DNA of 64,000 nt, taken from assembly GCF_032362555.1 (NCBI RefSeq), contig NC_083516.1, positions 4,489,001-4,553,000 of the forward strand, read 5' to 3'. A program made the translations under genes and the position numbers. The stretch's first letter is position 1; every line of letters starts with the position of its first letter. The stretch is from Amyelois transitella (lineage: Eukaryota; Arthropoda; Insecta; Lepidoptera; Pyralidae). Shown piece after piece: positions 33,128 through 44,630 of the stretch. The notes under the pieces are model-generated. The model worked only from the letters and a program-made list of their open reading frames with translations, was not told the DNA's origin and did not search any database.

Positions 33128-36100
33128 CTATGTCTGTCTATAAATAAATGAAAAAAAAATTGGATAATTTTAATTTTCAACCCACATATATCTTGCATAC
33201 CTACATAAATAATCTCATATAAAGTTATTTTGGTATCACTACACACTAGGCAGCTAAAGTTAGAGTGGCATGTTAAAGTCATCGGTAACTTCACGGAATT
33301 GGCCGCCATTTGCAGTAATTCGCAAACATGTCGTGTTATGGAGTTTTCCAACTTTCCTTTTTTGTGATTAGGGTCTTGATAAGTTCAGGGTTCTATCCTT
33401 ACATCCTCTATTTATATCCGATTTTCTATAATAAAACTGTGATTGGGGTTTTGTGTACACACGTATTTTAGTGTTATTAAGAATATTAATTTTGGTAATT
33501 TGTGCTGCATATAGAACGAAATTTTGTTGAATATCTGTATCTATCTATGTACATAACTAAATAAGTAACCTAAAGATTCAATTTGATACTGTTATAGATA
33601 CTATTGAAACTCTTGCTAGGAATTTAAATGTTTTTATTGTTGTTATAGATTATGAAACAGGTATTATTGTAAATTATTTTTAATAAACGTACATCGAGAA
33701 TTTGATGACACGCAAAAAAATCATTACTCTTATTCATTAAAATATTGAAAAGAATATCTATATATATCATGCTAAGAATACCTTTAATATGGTTTAAGCT
33801 ATGTTGAGTGTTTCCCAGTTTCTGAGCAGACTATAATACTACAATTCTCTTGAGTAAATATTAAAACGAGTCTTTAAAACGTTCACCAAAGGCTTAAATG
33901 CAAAATAGCCTCAATTGCATTGTAGATGTCGCTACCGGCGCTACAGATGCACTCAGCATCTCTGAAATAAATTATTTCACCACAATAAAGAAAGGTATAT
34001 ATTATAAAAGAACGAGGCAATTTTTTTCTGTTTAAAAGGTTTTTTTGGTCTTGTTTTGTCTTCATTGCCATCTGGTCGTCTCGTAGGTAAAATGCTTTTA
34101 TTTTTTGTTAATTGTTTTGTGTTTGCTACTTTAAAAGCATAGATTAATTTTGTTTGATTGTAAATTATAAGAAAAAAATAGGTTTAGAACATATTAATAT
34201 TTTTACAGTTGACATTTGATTATATGATGAATATCAACAACCTGTTATTATAATAAGTAGGTGTGCGAATGTTTTTATGACTGGATGCGGACTTTGCTTT
34301 TAAAATTGTAATTAAAATATTTATGATGTAGGATGATTTATTTTGAATTCTTGAGATTGAAGCATCTTTTTAAGCCGAAAGCTGCGGCAACCGGATAAAG
34401 TAATGCTGGTTTGTTTGAAATTAAGTATAAGTAGTTGATAAGACAGCTAACTCACTTATGCAATTGTCAAGCTGTTTGCTTATTTTATAAATATTGCCAT
34501 TCTTTTCTCACAAAAATCATCTTGTACATGATCTTGGAATTACATGATAGCTAAAGAAATAATAATTAGTGTCATACTTGTGAGGAACTATTTCATTTCT
34601 TAATTTCTAAGGTTATTTTCTATTTGTTCTATTTTATATATTACTATCGTCAAAACGTCACCAAAGCAATTTGTTGTTGTTACCTCAAATTTTAATAAAG
34701 AACGAATACCTTTATCAAAATGAAATAAGTTGTTTGATTAATTTAAAAAATGAACATGCAAAACTTTTAATACAAAAATATACTTATTTGATAATTAATT
34801 AAGGTATACGATTATAGAATAAAGTAAACATCTTAAGATAAAACTTATGTACATATCTAAATTAAATTTAAGCAGTAAAAAATTAATTACTTCAAAGAAC
34901 CTGAATATTTTCTTAAACTTTTCCTTTGAAAATTAAAGAAATTTCTAAGTTTGATGACGGATAAACATTAAGGACGCCTTAATTATGTTTTTTTTTGTCC
35001 TTCATCTTCATATTTAAGAATGATATTTTTATTTTCAATGGCGTTACCTTCATGAACCTAAAGTATGACAAATAATAGCTGAAGTGCTTTTATCAATTTA
35101 TATTTTTAAGAGAAAGTTAAGAACCTTTAGTTTTTCTTCAATGTCGGTATAATTGGAATCTGTAATTTTATTAAGGTATTTCTAATGAATTGTTTTATGT
35201 TATAAAATTAGACCAATCGTGTTTATGCTATTGACAACTGAAAGTCAAAGACCTGATGAACGCTCACGTTTGTCTATTTTTTCTCTCTTTAGAAATAATT
35301 GAGAAAAATAGGTATCGTAGTAACTAAATTCTTCAAAGAGTCATCTTAAAGAAAGCGATGTGTTGAAAGACTTTATTTCACTACCTATTGTTAGCTGGGC
35401 GCTGATATAATCGCCTTTACTCACAATCTCACGAAACCGGCTGAACCTACGTCCATTTTATCTTCAGCCTCCATTATGTTCTAGTTATTCCTTATCAAGT
35501 GTTAGTCAGATAATCCGATATTGCAGTACTAAGCTTTGTGAATTGCAAAGCTATGTTAAGATTAAGTTAAGACAAACGTAAATTTGTCGATAGCAATAAC
35601 CGACTAAAGTATGAAAATTGGAATAGATTCAGTACAAATTATGTAGTTCGAGTTAACGTTATATGGCGCAATTCACCCGTGTCCAAGTTAGGTATTTTTA
35701 CTTTGAAATTAACAAGTTTGGTAAATAAAAGGCGGATTTAAAATCAAGTTCGATTTATCGAAGATCATAGATAGGAATAGTACACTTATAAATTTCTTCT
35801 TTAGATTAATTGAGGTAAAACCGCTGAAAATTTGTTAAGTTGAGGTAAGTTAAATTATAACCATCTGACAAAGATTTAATTCCAATACCAGTAACCATTA
35901 CATTTAAATAACATTCTGGAAATGTTAAAGGAGAAAATGTTAAATTTTTTGTGGCAAACAATGTCGATTAGCCATGGGAAGTCGCGGATACAAACTAGTG
36001 TTTATAATATTTTCTTTCTTAGCTATCATCGTAGTAAAACGTTTCAAATGAAACATTTAGAAAGTGTCAAACTGGAAAAGTTGTTTGACGATTAATCATC

Positions 36101-38540
36101 GTCGGACTGTCGGAGGCTTTGAACTCTCGTTAAATTTAAGTTGGGTATCATTACGACAAGGGTGTGTTGCACCTGCTATTTTACATTTATAATGCTTTCG
36201 GCACACTTGTATTATAAAATTAGAAAAGGAACAATAATTGTGTGAGTACTAGTCAACACTCTAATTTATTGTTCAAGCGGTTTTTAAGATTAAATATTTT
36301 GCTAAAAGACATTTATTTTTATTTATTTATTTATGTATATCAAGGAAAAAAATACATAAAAGAAAAAATATTTTTGAGTAGGTATCTTACTAGGTTCTTG
36401 GCATTGAAAATACATAGTTAGCAGATTTCCTAGAAACCTGTAGTTTAAGCCTGTTTATCTGAAGGTGAGAACCTTCCAACATGAAACTTTCAACATTCAT
36501 AGAAATTATTTTAATACAACATCAAAAAATTCTTTAATTTGTATCTATTTTTTTTAAAGATGTGAGAACCACTATTTATAACATTCGCCCTTCAATACTA
36601 ATATGCAAAAAGAGAAAAGAATTATATTTTTGTATATATAACTTTATTTAGATGATATTTGACAAAACCTTCAGGAGTAACTTTGGCGTCTTACTTGTTT
36701 TGCTTTGCTGCTGTGGGGAAATGGGGCGGTCTAGCTATGCTTGTAAAACATATTTCTATTCGACTTTAAAGTACACTTGGAAAAAATGACGCGACATGTC
36801 TTACACCGTTTTAAAATTAAAAAACCGGCTCAGAAACTCAAAAGTGTCGTAGCAGTAAATTCGACAGCTCTAAACTGGTTTTATTTCTGGAAGCCTGGAA
36901 TTCCGACCGAGCACCGGCGTCAAAAGTAATGCCTGAAGAAAATTGATTTCCTGCTTTCGTCTAGACGCATTTCCTTTAACCTAAAATTACATTTCAACTG
37001 AAAAACATTACCTCGGATTATTTTTAATGGACGATCTCAAGACACAAACAATCTCCATAATATCCTTTTAAAGTGTCCAAACATCTCGTTTTAGGGACTT
37101 AATGGAATATCGCCTTGGGAATAAGCGTGTTATTTTTAATTTTTGCCGCGAGTTTTCTATCAGAAAAGCAAATATTATTACTGAAACCAATTATATAGTA
37201 AAAGATTTTACTTTGTTAGTGCAGTTAATTGTTAAAATATAAAATAATGAGACTATTATTTTTTGTTTCAGAAGCAAAACAATAGAAGAAAAGTAAAAGG
37301 TATGTAATTAAATCGAAACCTTAGTTTGATAAACCTCTATATCAGGGGTACATCAATATCAGGGGAAAATGATTTATTTTGGGGGTTGGTTTTGTTCCCT
37401 TATTCAAATTTAAATTGCGCTCATAATCCAAATATCACCGTATTTTGAATAAGATATACTTAATCTTAATATTTGAATGTACAACAATAAAATTAATTTT
37501 TATTAGGGAAAGGCTTTTCGGATTATTCTTTAAATTATCAACTTGTCCCTTTCTCTTAATCTCAATGCTATCAAAAGCTCCCAGATTCTAGCTAAGCGTG
37601 GTTTTAAAGTCTTGTGGCTATATGTTCTGCCTAGTCCGTAAGGGATTAAGATGTAATATATTTTTGTTTGTAGGTAAAATTAAAGGTAAATAAATCTGGT
37701 GATACCATCGTGACTACTTTGAGACATAAATCGTTTCGTGATTCAAATGAGTTTTTGTAGTGCAACGGTATGTACCTAGGTACATCCAGTGTACAGAATG
37801 GTAAATAATTCAAAGCGGGCAGGGCAGGGGTTGGCGACCCGCGCTAACGAATACTTCTCGATCAAACATTTGAGTGTATAGGGTTGCCATTAGCATTGAG
37901 CAAAATTAGCTTTTCGCTCACAAATCTAAATCAGTCGGTAAAATTATATTTCAAATTATACCTATAAAGAGAATAAAAAGGTCGTTAGAGGTAATTATTC
38001 ATTAATTAATTTTTTTAGTTCGTTTTCCAGATTGCATTATGTTCGTTACGTTGATTAAAAATCAATTATGTATCAAATATATTATACAATAATATACGTG
38101 CAATATCCACATGTTAATTAAGACAAAAAAAAAAATATATGATGTAATGCTGAATACATTGCTAATAAAAAAAATAATAATACACAAATTATAGTTTAAA
38201 GAGAATTTCAACCCGAATCTTCAAATATTATGTCTTCGAGTATCTACTTTAATCAGTGCCTAATTAAATTTTCCAAATATTCGAAGTAATGAGCACATGG
38301 TCACTTTGAGTAAGACTGGTAACCCTACACACAGGAGTTCAGAGGACGTTAAAGTTATAGCGATACCGGTGTTGCGGTGTGTACGTGGTACCGTGTATGG
38401 GGAAAACCGATTCAATTCTGTGTTCAAAACTTCACTTAATATTGAAACTAACAATCGAATTGTGTGAATGTTTTGGGTTGTTGTTAGCTAAGCTAAAATT
38501 TTTAATTTGCCTCAATATATTACGCATAAAGCAAAATCAA
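33128..38540. other. Gene-free, strongly A+T-rich stretch
   Basis: No gene or well-preserved repeat, apart from a diverged family A relic (37535-37672). Short ATTT runs occur near 36310-36335. Confidence 0.55.
37535..37672 (+). mobile_element. Highly diverged family A relic
   Basis: Only weak matches remain in the right order: TCTCAATGCTATC, TAAGCGTGGTTTTAAAGTCT and GTCCGTAAGGGATTAAGATG. Confidence 0.4.
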
Positions 38541-38795
38541 TCACATATATACACACGTATTATTACGTCTATATCCCTTTCGGGATAGATTGAGTCAACA
38601 GTTTTAAAAAGACTGAAAGGCCAGCTGCATGGCCTAATGATGGAATTGGGATGCAAATACATAGCAACAAGATGGGATGGGCTAGGGATGGGCAAGCCAT
38701 CCCCTACAAGAAAAATTCCAAGTTTAGAAACCTATTCCTTAGTAGTCTTTAACGACATGGAGTGGAGGTGAAAGATGTGGAGTGGTCCTATTCTA
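38541..38795 (-). mobile_element. Family A retroposon with an internal insertion
   Basis: Reverse copy: TATTACGTCTATATCCCTTT, AGACTGAAAGGCCAGCTGCA, ATTCCAAGTTTAGAAACCTA and GTGGAGTGGTCCTATTC. Extra GGGATGGGC-like repeats (about 38674-38702) sit where one GGTTGCTAGCCC block is usual. Confidence 0.7.
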
Positions 38796-39734
38796 AATTT
38801 CTGGCATTTTTATAAACTTTTATTAGGTATAATATGAAGGCATGAGAATAAGTCAATAAAAGGGAGACTTTTATATATAGAATTTTTCTTTTTGGGTGAG
38901 CGAGTGGGCCAGCCATGGTCCAGCCTGTGACGTTTGAATATTGGTACTATTGGTTCTATCTTTCCGGAAAAGACATGATTTGTGTAAGATACATATATAA
39001 AAAAAAGGTATAAAGAAAAAGAATTTTTCACAAACCTGTTAAACCTTTAATTTACATGTTGTAAATATGAAGTCTAATATTATCTTATCCAATATTATCA
39101 TATCTTCATAAAACTAACAGATAGACAGAATTGTCAATCTGAAAATACTCGTAATATCGCCAGAGATTAAAATGGACGCCCACTTTTACCAAGACGAATA
39201 AAACTACATAAGTATGTATTCCAATAAAATAAAATAACTTCGTTGTAAATGTTCTTCAGATAGGCGTGTAATTTAACTTCTGGGAGGTGAATATTTCCAT
39301 TCGAATAATCGGAATTTCACCTTTGATCTTTGTTGTAACTTCGTGTAGGCGGATTTATCTATTGCGCTTGGTCGAGCTTTTCTAAAAGGCATATAATCCA
39401 TTTTATTTTTTCCAATCTTTCATAAGATGTACTCGTGTTTAAAAATTAGAAAATAAATAATCATGTCATCAAAGTAAGTGTTCAGGCATTGCTGAATAAA
39501 ATTAAAATACAAATCATTAATTTTATAAAAAGTCAAGACATAAATCTAGTCAAAAGTCAACATTGCGAACGCGTGTTGTAAGGCCAATCATTTTATGATG
39601 AATCTCATAAAGTAATTGGTCTTACGACACAAGTCACAATTGCCCACGAAAATAAACGCCCACGCTCATTTGAACGATCATTCAATAGCCTGCATATTCC
39701 AAGATTAGATCCACAGTCCACAAGGACTGCCACA

Positions 39735-39997
39735 ATGGCGGACAAAGCGTCTGAATGCATAAAACCAGTCTCATATAGTATGACGACTGTGTGAGACCGG
39801 CTATTGAGGTATATTACAAAAGGCATTGTGTGCTTGGAGTAGTTTATCTCATATCTGGTCCCGAGACGCAGTTCCGCCCTGATACTGCTCAAAACATGTT
39901 GAAGTGTCACGTTACTGATATGTTGCTCGGCTATTTTCTTGGCATGACACCTTACTTTAAGTATAACTTCAAAGTCGAAAAATTTAGAAGCATCTAA
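39735..39997 (+). pseudogene. Coding-like ORF of unknown identity, interrupted by an apparent 2-nt frameshift
   Basis: An ATG at 39735 opens MADKASECIKPVSYSMTT and stops at TGA 39792. A second frame, open from 39779 to the TAA at 39995, carries a lysine- and tyrosine-rich product that includes LISGPETQFRPDTAQNML. At the junction the bases GTGT look like a duplicated GT; without one GT the two frames would join into about 87 residues. Codon choice is mixed and less A+T-rich than the surroundings, which is what coding DNA looks like here. I do not recognise the product. It may be a small pseudogene or retrocopy, or the right part may be a real exon (an AG acceptor sits just before 39779). It lies about 215 bases upstream of the EcKL start. 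Confidence 0.3.
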
Positions 39998-40211
39998 AGA
40001 TATGTAACATTATCTTACGTTGTGAAATAATTTTACATATGCACTGATATATCTACGCGTCATATTTTTCACGTGTGTAATATGATATATTGTGGTTTGT
40101 AGTAATGTTGTCAAAATAAGATAAATGGTATCTATCGAGTTATCGGAGATTTCAAAAAGCGTTACTATCGACAATACGTCTTAGGAGACTAAGCATTAAA
40201 TATATTTAAAA

Positions 40212-41800
40212 ATGCCGAATAGAATAATTAGTAAGGTTTCGCGACCTCCGTTAGATTTGGTCGACATAATTCATGAAGTGGCTAAAATTGCTAAGATTGA
40301 GGGCATAAAATTTTCAATTGGATTTGGCAGTGAAGATGAAATGGATTTTATTTTGGGTGATGTTTATAAAGTGACTATACGCGGATACAGGGACGGACAA
40401 AGACTTAAAAGACAATTTGTTATTAAATGGATTGCTGATCCCGAAAGACGATATACCTTTAGAAATCTGTACATACGCGATCATGCATTTTACAATTATG
40501 TTGCACCAAAACTGATTGAAATTCAGAGACGATTTAAAATTGTTGAAGGATTAAAAATTTCGTTTCCAAATTGTGTATTTTCAAGAAAAGAAAAACATAA
40601 GGAATGTATGGTGTTTACCTGTATCTTAAGCCAGGGATATGGATTTAGTAATAGAGTGCATAGTATTGATGTTGAACATTGTTCATTGGTTATAAAGTGT
40701 TTAGCCAAACTGCATGGATTATTTTATGTGTTAAAGCATACTGATGAGAGACAAAGTAATTTCATAAAGATGATATATCACAGTGACGTCCAATATAGTG
40801 GTAAAATAAAACCAACGTCGAATTGTATTTTCAATTTTTATAATGAATCAGTATCTGTTGTAAAGGATCCCATGGCTAAAAATAAGCTAAATAACTGTGC
40901 TGAAGACATTTACAACATATTATGCAAGTGTGTCATTCCCGATCGATTTAGTACCATTTGTCATGCTGATTGTTGGAGTAATAATGTGTGCTTTAAATAT
41001 AATGTAGGTCTAGGTGTATATTATAGAAGCAATCATATTAATTTGCTTTATTCAATAAGGCTAACTTTAAATGTTTAACTCTGTAAATATTATACGAATA
41101 TTATACTAAACATAATTTTTTTAAAGTTAATTAAGTCCATTATATGTCAGTCACATTTGTCTGATTATTATTGAATTTATTTATAATACAATAGAAAAGA
41201 AATTTCACATTATCTATTTTCTTTGGCAAGTAGGTAAAATAAAAAATTTACAGTGGAAAATATCAATTGTTTTAAATAAAGTAAAAATTCGCGTCATCAA
41301 AAAGACGCACAGACTTAGATTTTAACCAAATCTTCTTTTTTCAGGGGACCAAACCAATAGATGTTATCTTAGTTGATTACCAGATAAGCAGATTTGCGTC
41401 ACCTGTGACAGATCTATCTTACTTTTTATATATGTCAACCGACGAAGAACTACTCGAAAATCACTACGAACGATTGATAAATTTGTATTATAAGACACTG
41501 TCGGCTGTACTCAGGCAGTGCAACGTAAACGTGAACGAAATATATCCTGAGGACATTTTTCAAGAACACCTAAAAAAATATTCGGTACTGGGTCTAATTG
41601 AAGCCCTAATATCCATGAAAATTATTACAGCAGAATCTGAAGATGCTATAGAAATGGCGAAAATGCGATACGACATTGTTAAAGAATTGGCTTGTGATAG
41701 CGAATCGCAGAATGAGTCTTTATTTGTGAAGAGGGTTAATGGTGTTGTAAATGACTTTTTTAAGCGTGGTTACTCATTAGATGCAGTTTTGGAGAAATAA
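40212..41800 (+). CDS. EcKL / CHK kinase-like (ecdysteroid-kinase-like) protein, complete
   Basis: Two exons, 40212-41003 and 41345-41800, joined in phase 0 by a 341-base GT-AG intron (acceptor TTTTTTCAG); product 415 aa, normal for the family. N-lobe: VIKW holds the likely ATP-binding lysine K72, followed by the FxxExxFY-like segment YIRDHAFY, with Asp90 where Glu is usual. LAKLHG (164-169) is the conserved linker helix. The Brenner-type catalytic motif is HADCWSNN (251-258; D253 and N258), and the metal-binding motif, at the start of exon 2, is LVDYQISR (D275). Family knowledge: cytosolic small-molecule kinases. A Bombyx member phosphorylates ecdysteroids at C-22 and Drosophila members are linked to detoxification by phosphorylation. 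The substrate here is unknown. The gene stands alone rather than in the usual tandem cluster, at least within this window. AATAAA occurs at 41796-41801, overlapping the stop, and again at 42023-42028. Confidence 0.95.
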
Positions 41801-41880
41801 ATGTATTTTAGATCACGTTATATATTTTTTTAATTCCATTTTAGTTAAGTCAAATGAAGTTAATCATATAGCTTCAAAAC

Positions 41881-41985
41881 AGTTCGTTTTCCATTATGCC
41901 CCCGCGAGTATTCGAACCAGGGATCTCCAGTGTCACAGACAAGCGTACTACCGCTGCGCCACAGAGGCCGTTAACTCCGTTGCCA
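41881..41985 (-). mobile_element. tRNA-derived SINE head (family B) downstream of the EcKL stop
   Basis: On the minus strand: GGCCTCTGTGGCGCAGCGGT begins the A-box region (box about 41961-41947), then TGTCTGTGACACTGGAGATC, then B box GGTTCGAATAC at 41918-41908, then GGGGGCATAATGGAAAACGA. It lies between the EcKL stop codon and the AATAAA at 42023, so it may be part of the kinase 3' UTR in antisense orientation. Confidence 0.75.
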
Positions 41986-42197
41986 TTAATTGTAAATGTA
42001 AGCATTTAAAATTATATTATTTAATAAATTGAAGCCTAACTCAATGATTAAGAGAGTTGGTAAATTCATATAAGTATTTTATTAAGCTATCTAAAAATAT
42101 AAATATATATCTAAGAATGCCTCTTATATAATTGTATTGTGTTTATAACACACCACCGCCAACGTTTATAGCTAGATCTAAAACGCGTTCCTGGCAC

Positions 42198-42251
42198 GCC
42201 TTTAAAAAAAAATAGTAAAGAGTTGTCTCTTTACTATTTTTTTCAAAAGGC
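42198..42251. repeat. Hairpin with 17-bp perfect core stem
   Basis: The core arms 42206-42222 and 42227-42243 pair perfectly around the loop TTGT. After two mismatches a further 6 bp pair (42198-42203 with 42246-42251). It lies 400 bases downstream of the EcKL stop. Confidence 0.85.
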
Positions 42252-43034
42252 TGGGTTTGGTCCTTGGCTTGGAAGATGATTTGCGTTGGGGGAGGTTTGA
42301 TTAACTTATAACAAATAGAGATTTTAAATTAACTATAAAAAGTAGAACGAGGATTTTAAACATCTTGTTTGATACTTAATTACATTGAATTTTCACTCAG
42401 TTTTATTGCTCCCAAGCGATATTAAATTTTACTTTGTCGGTGCAATCAGGCTAACTTTAATTTATTAAACTCGGCGTATTTTTGTGGGACATTGTTCCGA
42501 ATTAAACATGCAGCGTTGAATTCCCAGACGTTTTAAATTAGTTTGGCTTGATTTTGATTTGAGGTTAAAAGATATAAAATATTAGAATGTTTGATTATTA
42601 TGGAGGCACTACTAGCAAATTTCACTTATTTGACAATGTATGAAAGTTCACTAATTATTCACCTGTACAGAAATATAAAAAATGGAATTAAAATTATGAA
42701 GGTGCAGTCAGTGCAGATACTATAAGTTACTGTATCACTTTACATTGTTTCCAATTTAAGAAAAATCTATTCTATTCTATATGATAAGTATGTAAGTTTT
42801 GAGAATTCAAAAATTCTATTTTATTAACACATCACATCACTTAAATTTAATTTTAAAGTTGGCCAATAATCATAGAGCCCAATATCCTAATAGTCTTAGC
42901 GATAAGCAGTTATCGTTTGTATAGAGGCTTATGTCCATATAATATAACGGAGATATAAAGTTACGTAAAGTTCGTAGTTATGCTCTCTGGTATATTAGCA
43001 GACTAATGTATTCAACAGTAATCTATTTTTAGAT

Positions 43035-43142
43035 CCCCACTGCTTAAGCATTGGCCTTCCTTATGGGGGAATAAGGAGACAACGAACTAATATAAGCCCA
43101 CCACACTGGCATTATGCGGGTTGGTGGGTATCAACGTCTGCA
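43035..43142 (+). mobile_element. Retroposon relic with CACTGCTnGGCAnnGGCCT motif (family F)
   Basis: CCCCACTGCTTAAGCATTGG then GCCTTCC and, 60 bases on, CCCACCACACTGGCATTATG then CGGGTTGGTGGGTA. This block order is a common moth LINE-derived repeat. A family A copy follows within 40 bases. Confidence 0.5.
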
Positions 43143-43180
43143 AATTGTAACCAGATAGGCTGAACTTGCTTTGCAATGCA

Positions 43181-43452
43181 GCCGTGCAGTGTGGTTCCCG
43201 ATACCAATAGAAAAAAGAATAGGACCACTCCGTCTCTTTCCCATAGATGTCGTAAAAGGCGACTAAGGGATAGGCTTATAAACTTGGAATTCTTCTTTTA
43301 GGCGATGGGCTAGCAACCTGTTACATTATATGAATTTCAATTCTATCAGTATGCCAAACAGCTGAACGTAGCCTATCAGTATTTTCAAGCTTGTTGGCTC
43401 TGTCAACCCCGCAAGGGATAAAGACGTGATTATATGTATGTACCTATGTATG
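43181..43452 (+). mobile_element. Family A retroposon, full length
   Basis: Has GTGTGGTTCCCGATACC, AATAGGACCACTCCGTCTC, GATGTCGTAAAAGGCGACTA and the tail GACGTGATTATATGTATG. The first of three copies within 1.5 kb. Confidence 0.85.
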
Positions 43453-43764
43453 CAACGCATTGTGGAGCTTGTGATTTTTAGTGTATCCCATGACCGACCG
43501 CTACGAAAGTTGCTTGACAAATTGTTATACAGCCTATATAATAACGTTGGCATTACTTTAAACTAACCTTCGTCTGAAGCACGTTCCACCTACGTCAATG
43601 TCAATACCTATTCAGGAACATGCACCATGTTTGTGGTTAGGAATATATTAGGTTTGCGCACGTAGGCGGTTACACTTATTGATCAAAGGACAATCGGGGT
43701 CGTGAAATTAATTAAGAATTGTAAGCACTGTCGGGAACTGTGGTTTGTGGCAACACTATGGCTA

Positions 43765-43788
43765 ATATATATATATATATATATATAT
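43765..43788. repeat. (AT)12 microsatellite
   Basis: Uninterrupted AT dinucleotides, 24 bases, flanked by GCTA and GTGTACATACAT. Confidence 0.95.
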
Positions 43789-44000
43789 GTGTACATACAT
43801 TACTCAAAATCAACAATCAGATAACTTCGAGAGATGAAACTGATAAAAATTGACTTTCGTAGTAAACTAACTTGAGCGATACTAATAGAATTGACCTGAC
43901 CTCGGGTCTGTTCCTTAATAACGTTCACAAGATCGTGAAAACTGGTCATAATAGTAAAAATCATGAGAATTTCTTGTAAATTTGTTTACAAACACACACA

Positions 44001-44220
44001 CACATAATCACGGCTATATCCCTTGCGGAGTAGTCAGATCCAACAGTTTTGAAAATACTGATAGGCCACGTTCAGCTGTATGGCTTAGGATAGAATTGAG
44101 ATTCAAATAGTGCCAGGTTGCTAGTCTATTGCCTAAAAAGCAATCTCAAGTTTATTATCCTATCCCTTAGTCGCCTGTTACGATATTTACGGGTAAGAGA
44201 TGGAGTGGTTCTATTCTATT
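44001..44220 (-). mobile_element. Family A retroposon
   Basis: Reverse copy preceded by a short CA run: CGGCTATATCCCTTGCGGAG, AGGCCACGTTCAGCTGTATG and AGAGATGGAGTGGTTCTATT. Confidence 0.8.
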
Positions 44221-44513
44221 GTATAATAAAATATTGAAAGAAAGTTCAAATCAAAGACTAACTTATTGTATTACCTACATTAAGCTCACAAAGATTAGTC
44301 ACTTAATCGATTGCCTTGTAGTCGCCCTCTGCTATACGAACCGTGAAATTAAGTAAGTAATCCCTTTAGTAAACTCACAAGGTGATAGGCTGTTTATTTC
44401 CGAGCTCTAAGCCGCCTATGCAGCGTATTTACCGAAATCCACACTGGATTAACTTTTAAGGGCTCCTAAAACAACATTAATCCTTTTTTGCATTTAACTA
44501 AAACTAAGAACTA

Positions 44514-44630
44514 TACTAGCAACCTGTCACTATTTGAATCTATCATTAAGCTGAACGTGGCCATTCAGTCTTTTCAAGACTGTTGGCTTTGTCTACCCCG
44601 CAAGGGATATAGACGCGACCATATGTATGT
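44514..44630 (+). mobile_element. Family A retroposon, 3' half
   Basis: Forward fragment: CTAGCAACCTGTCACTATTT, AGTCTTTTCAAGACTGTTGG and AAGGGATATAGACGCGACCA. It faces the reverse copy at 44001-44220. Confidence 0.8.
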
